From the NCBI GenBank assembly GCA_963557785.1, contig CAUWBF010000007.1:34043-98042 (forward strand): a stretch of 64,000 nt of DNA, in the 5' to 3' direction. The stretch is from Merdicola sp963557785. GTDB lineage: Bacteria > Bacillota > Clostridia > TANB77 > CAG-508. Each line of letters opens with the position of its first letter. The first letter of the stretch is position 1. The notes under the pieces are model-generated. The model had not been told where the DNA came from. It was given only the letters and a program-made list of their open reading frames with translations, and did no database searches. Made by a program: the position numbers and the translations under genes. Positions 61,447 to 64,000 of this stretch are shown here, piece by piece.

Positions 61447-62904
61447 ATGAATTTTAATTTAGTAGAAATGTATAATGGCTTGTTAAGATTTAACAAGCAT
61501 ATACTAAATGAACTTGCAGAAGGACTTAAACATCTACCTAATTTAGATGGAGTATCTAAAGGAGATAGTTTAATTATTAATGAACAAGGCAATCCTGCTT
61601 GGGGTTCTGCTGCATTTATTCCTACTTTTGAAAATGCTGCTTATGGTATTGAATGGACTAAAGATGATAATGATATAATTAGAATTGGTAATGCTAAATT
61701 TCATAGAGAACTTCCTATTCAAAATAGACTTAAAGGTTGTGTCTATAATGAAAAGAAAATCAGTTATTTCCTTAATCCTACGGGTTGGGCTAAACCTCTT
61801 GAAAATGGTTTTATTCCTCCTCTTGATGGAAGTGATGGCGATGTTGGGGTAAGAGTTCCAGAGTTTTATATGTGCGTTAAAGATACTGGTACTAAATATC
61901 AACTTTGGATAAGCGATTTTAATATTGATGGAACATTTACTAGAGTTCATCCTTTTATTATAAGTCATACTAAAACTATGACTAGAACTAGAGAAGATGG
62001 TAAAGAAGAAGTATTTAGTGCTTGTATTAAACATGATGATACTAGATATTTAGGAGGAAATAAAAATTCTTCTATTGATGCTATTAAATTACAAGGTAGA
62101 CCTAGAACTGGAATTAGTTATGATAAAGCTAATGAATTTTGTGCTAATCGTGGTGATTGGATTACAATGATTGATTATCTTGAATATTGTGCTTTACAAG
62201 CTCTTTGTTATATTGAGTATGCTAATTTTGATAATCAAGCTACTTTGAATGTTAATTTAACTAGTGATGGATTTAAACAAGGTGGTCTTGGTGCTGGTGT
62301 TACAAATTTAGATTGGGACAGATGGACAGCTTTTAATGGCAATAATCCTATTGTACAAACTTATTGGACTGCTGAACATAATATTGGTAATGGTAGTACA
62401 AATGGTGACCATTATGAACTAGGAAATTATAATACAGATGGTAGTAATTTTAATACTTATCCTGCTGTTTATCGAGGTATTCTAAATTTCTTTGGTGATA
62501 TATGGACATTTATTAGAGATGTAGTTATTATAAATCGTAATGCAAATTATAATAGTGTTTATCTTCTTAAAAAAGGTGTTAATCATTCTGATGTTACAAT
62601 AGATAATATTCAAGATAAATGTTATTTTATAGGTGACCAAGCTAATACTAATAATTTTATTACTGAATTTGATTTTAGATTTGGTCCTTATTTTGTTCCT
62701 AATAAAGTTGGAACTAATAAAAAAGCTGACTATAATTGGATAAGAGGTAATAATGGACAAGATACAGATAAAGTTTTTCGTGTGCTTCTGCTTGGCGGTC
62801 ACGCTGCCGGTTCTAAGGCTGGCTCTGGGCTCTTTGTTTCTGCTTGGGTTCGGTCGGATTCTGGTGCTCGTGTCGGCTTCTTTACTACAGTTAAGCTTGA
62901 TTAA
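61447..62904 (+). CDS. DGR-diversified adhesin (C-type lectin-like)
   Basis: 485 residues. An N-terminal attachment region (NLVEMYNGLLRFNKHILNEL) is followed by a beta-rich body and a C-terminal domain ending in VFRVLLLGGHAAGSKAGSGL, SAWVRSDSGARVGFF, the pattern of C-type-lectin-fold variable proteins. The last 100 bp are the variable repeat of a diversity-generating retroelement. The gene would code for a tail-tip receptor-binding protein with targeted hypermutation. Confidence 0.85.
   Translation: MNFNLVEMYNGLLRFNKHILNELAEGLKHLPNLDGVSKGDSLIINEQGNPAWGSAAFIPTFENAAYGIEWTKDDNDIIRIGNAKFHRELPIQNRLKGCVYNEKKISYFLNPTGWAKPLENGFIPPLDGSDGDVGVRVPEFYMCVKDTGTKYQLWISDFNIDGTFTRVHPFIISHTKTMTRTREDGKEEVFSACIKHDDTRYLGGNKNSSIDAIKLQGRPRTGISYDKANEFCANRGDWITMIDYLEYCALQALCYIEYANFDNQATLNVNLTSDGFKQGGLGAGVTNLDWDRWTAFNGNNPIVQTYWTAEHNIGNGSTNGDHYELGNYNTDGSNFNTYPAVYRGILNFFGDIWTFIRDVVIINRNANYNSVYLLKKGVNHSDVTIDNIQDKCYFIGDQANTNNFITEFDFRFGPYFVPNKVGTNKKADYNWIRGNNGQDTDKVFRVLLLGGHAAGSKAGSGLFVSAWVRSDSGARVGFFTTVKLD
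62782..62883 (+). repeat. Variable repeat (VR) of the DGR
   Basis: Aligned to the template repeat, at least 23 positions that are A in the template differ here, almost all other bases match, and both ends (GTGCTTCTGCTT and TGTCGGCTTCTTT) are identical. Most changes are A to G, with some A to C or T, as expected of adenine mutagenesis. One codon (AAT in the template) is missing and one T is G. Confidence 0.93.
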
Positions 62905-62910
62905 ATAAGT

Positions 62911-62994
62911 CCACGTGGAACTGTTGCTAGGAGTAGTTGGTTAATTAATTTGTTTTCTGTTTTTGTATTTCTCGATACTACTCCTGCAACAGTT
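62911..62994 (+). repeat. CACGTG palindrome and large hairpin after VR
   Basis: CCACGTGG (62911-62918) precedes a long stem: AACTGTTGC plus AGGAGTAGT (62919-62937) with ACTACTCCT plus GCAACAGTT (62977-62994), broken by one bulged base. DGR target sites often have such a hairpin downstream of VR. It may also terminate the adhesin transcript. Confidence 0.7.
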
Positions 62995-63048
62995 TATTAT
63001 AATAATATTAAAGGTTATATTTCTTAAGATGATTGACATTTAGATACA

Positions 63049-63154
63049 GTGCTTCTGCTTAGCAGTAACGCTAATAACAGTTCTAAAGCTAGCTCTAGTA
63101 ACTTTAATTCTAATTGAGTTCAGTCAGATTCTAATGCTAATGTCGGCTTCTTTT
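63049..63154 (+). repeat. Template repeat (TR) of the DGR
   Basis: A non-coding copy of the VR, rich in AAT, AAC, AGT and AGC codons and with an in-frame TGA where VR has TGG. It lies between target gene and reverse transcriptase, the usual DGR order. The two ends are identical to VR. Confidence 0.92.
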
Positions 63155-63303
63155 ATATAATTCCTAAAACTAATAAATATAAGATTAATATAAATATTAT
63201 TTTGGGAAGTATAACCTTACCTCTTGGTAAAAGATAACGTTATTTAGAAACTAAAAGTGTTGGTAGTGATATTCACGAAGGCTCTTATATAAATTATATA
63301 AAT

Positions 63304-64000
63304 ATGAAAAGATATAGTGGTTTACATGATAAACTATGTACTATTGAAAATATTGAAGTTGCTGATGATAATGCAAGAAAGAATAAAAATAAGAAATATG
63401 GTATTAATAAACATGATAAAAATAGACAATATGAAAATGAAGATTTAGTAGATAAACTATTTAATCTTAAATATAAAACTTCTAAATATAGTCTATATAA
63501 AATATATGAACCAAAAGAACGTATTATTTATAGACTTCCTTATTATCCAGATAGAATTGCTCATCATGCTATAATGAATGTTGTAAAATATATTTGGACA
63601 AAAAGTTTTATTCATAATACATATAGTTGTATTGAAGGTAGAGGTATTCATCTTTGTGCAAATAATCTTAAAAGAGATTTAAGGAAATATCCTAATGAAA
63701 CTAAATATTGTCTTAAATTAGATATTAGGAAATTTTATCCTAGTATTCCTCATAATGGTCTTAAGAAATGTATTAGAAAGAAGATTAAAGATAAAGATTT
63801 TTTAATGATTCTTGATGAAATTATTGATTCTACTGATAATGTTCGTGATGTTTCTTCTAAATTAACTAATAAAATTGGAATTGGAGTTCCTATTGGTAAT
63901 TATTTATCTCAATACTTTGCTAATCTTTATCTTAGCGAACTTGACCATTTATGTAAAGAAGAACTTAAATGTAAATTCTATTATCGTTATGCTGATGATA
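63304..64000 (+). CDS. DGR reverse transcriptase (partial)
   Basis: 232 codons to the end of the window. RT motifs are present: IYRLPYYPDRIAHHAIMNVV (motif 0-1), KLDIRKFYPSIPH (the catalytic Asp of motif A), GIGVPIGNYLSQYFANLYL (the DGR-type GxxxSQ motif 4), and YYRYADD at the last codons. It copies TR RNA to cDNA with adenine errors and transfers it to VR. The ATG at 63304 is the first in frame. The accessory (Avd-type) gene is not in view. Confidence 0.92.
   Translation, partial: MKRYSGLHDKLCTIENIEVADDNARKNKNKKYGINKHDKNRQYENEDLVDKLFNLKYKTSKYSLYKIYEPKERIIYRLPYYPDRIAHHAIMNVVKYIWTKSFIHNTYSCIEGRGIHLCANNLKRDLRKYPNETKYCLKLDIRKFYPSIPHNGLKKCIRKKIKDKDFLMILDEIIDSTDNVRDVSSKLTNKIGIGVPIGNYLSQYFANLYLSELDHLCKEELKCKFYYRYADD

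Overview
The window looks like most of one genome of a tailed double-stranded DNA phage of Bacteroidota, most likely crAss-like (Crassvirales-related). The evidence is gene content rather than a database search: a terminase of about 750 residues, a portal of about 800 residues, a 490-residue major capsid protein, an IHF-like protein just upstream of the morphogenesis block, a family B DNA polymerase, a family-4-like uracil-DNA glycosylase, BACON-type repeats in a tail protein, and two oppositely transcribed arms. The DNA is AT-rich with a strong preference for T-ending codons. No giant RNA polymerase gene and no tRNA gene was seen in this window; they may lie outside it. Other Bacteroides gut phage families that carry diversity-generating retroelements remain possible.

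Left arm (about 1-27,960, all real genes on the minus strand): nucleotide metabolism (dUTPase, ThyX, a dNMP-kinase-like protein, three thioredoxin-fold proteins) and replication/recombination (DNA ligase, DnaG-like primase, RecT/Bet-like annealing protein, helicase-like protein, PolB, UDG-like protein, Dda/RecD-like helicase, two proteins with SSB-like acidic tails), mixed with many small unknown genes. Three sites share a three-block promoter or leader element with constant spacing, each a short distance upstream of a minus-strand operon.

The arms diverge around 27,960-28,470, a gene-free stretch with two direct repeats. Right arm (about 28,470-64,000, plus strand): IHF-like protein, a PD-(D/E)XK nuclease, a lysis cassette (GH108 endolysin with spanin-like membrane proteins), terminase, portal, a putative scaffold, major capsid protein, head-tail and tail proteins, four large fibre or appendage genes with repeat architectures, a virion-like gene cluster, a small holin-like protein, and finally a diversity-generating retroelement: a target adhesin with a C-terminal variable repeat, a hairpin, an adenine-rich template repeat and the start of a reverse transcriptase that runs off the window at its YADD motif.

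The most unusual signal is a GC-rich 17-bp element, CATCCTCYACGGGGRGT, present about 20 times on both strands and in both arms. At least ten copies lie inside open reading frames (ligase, primase, helicase-like, PolB, spanin-like, scaffold, BACON protein, fibres), where they are read in frame as PPVED, SSTGG, HPPRGVN or LYGGST. Three copies carry an extra GC-rich hairpin on the same side, and several occur as close inverted pairs. It resembles a miniature mobile or palindromic element that tolerates insertion into genes; I know of no named family that it matches.
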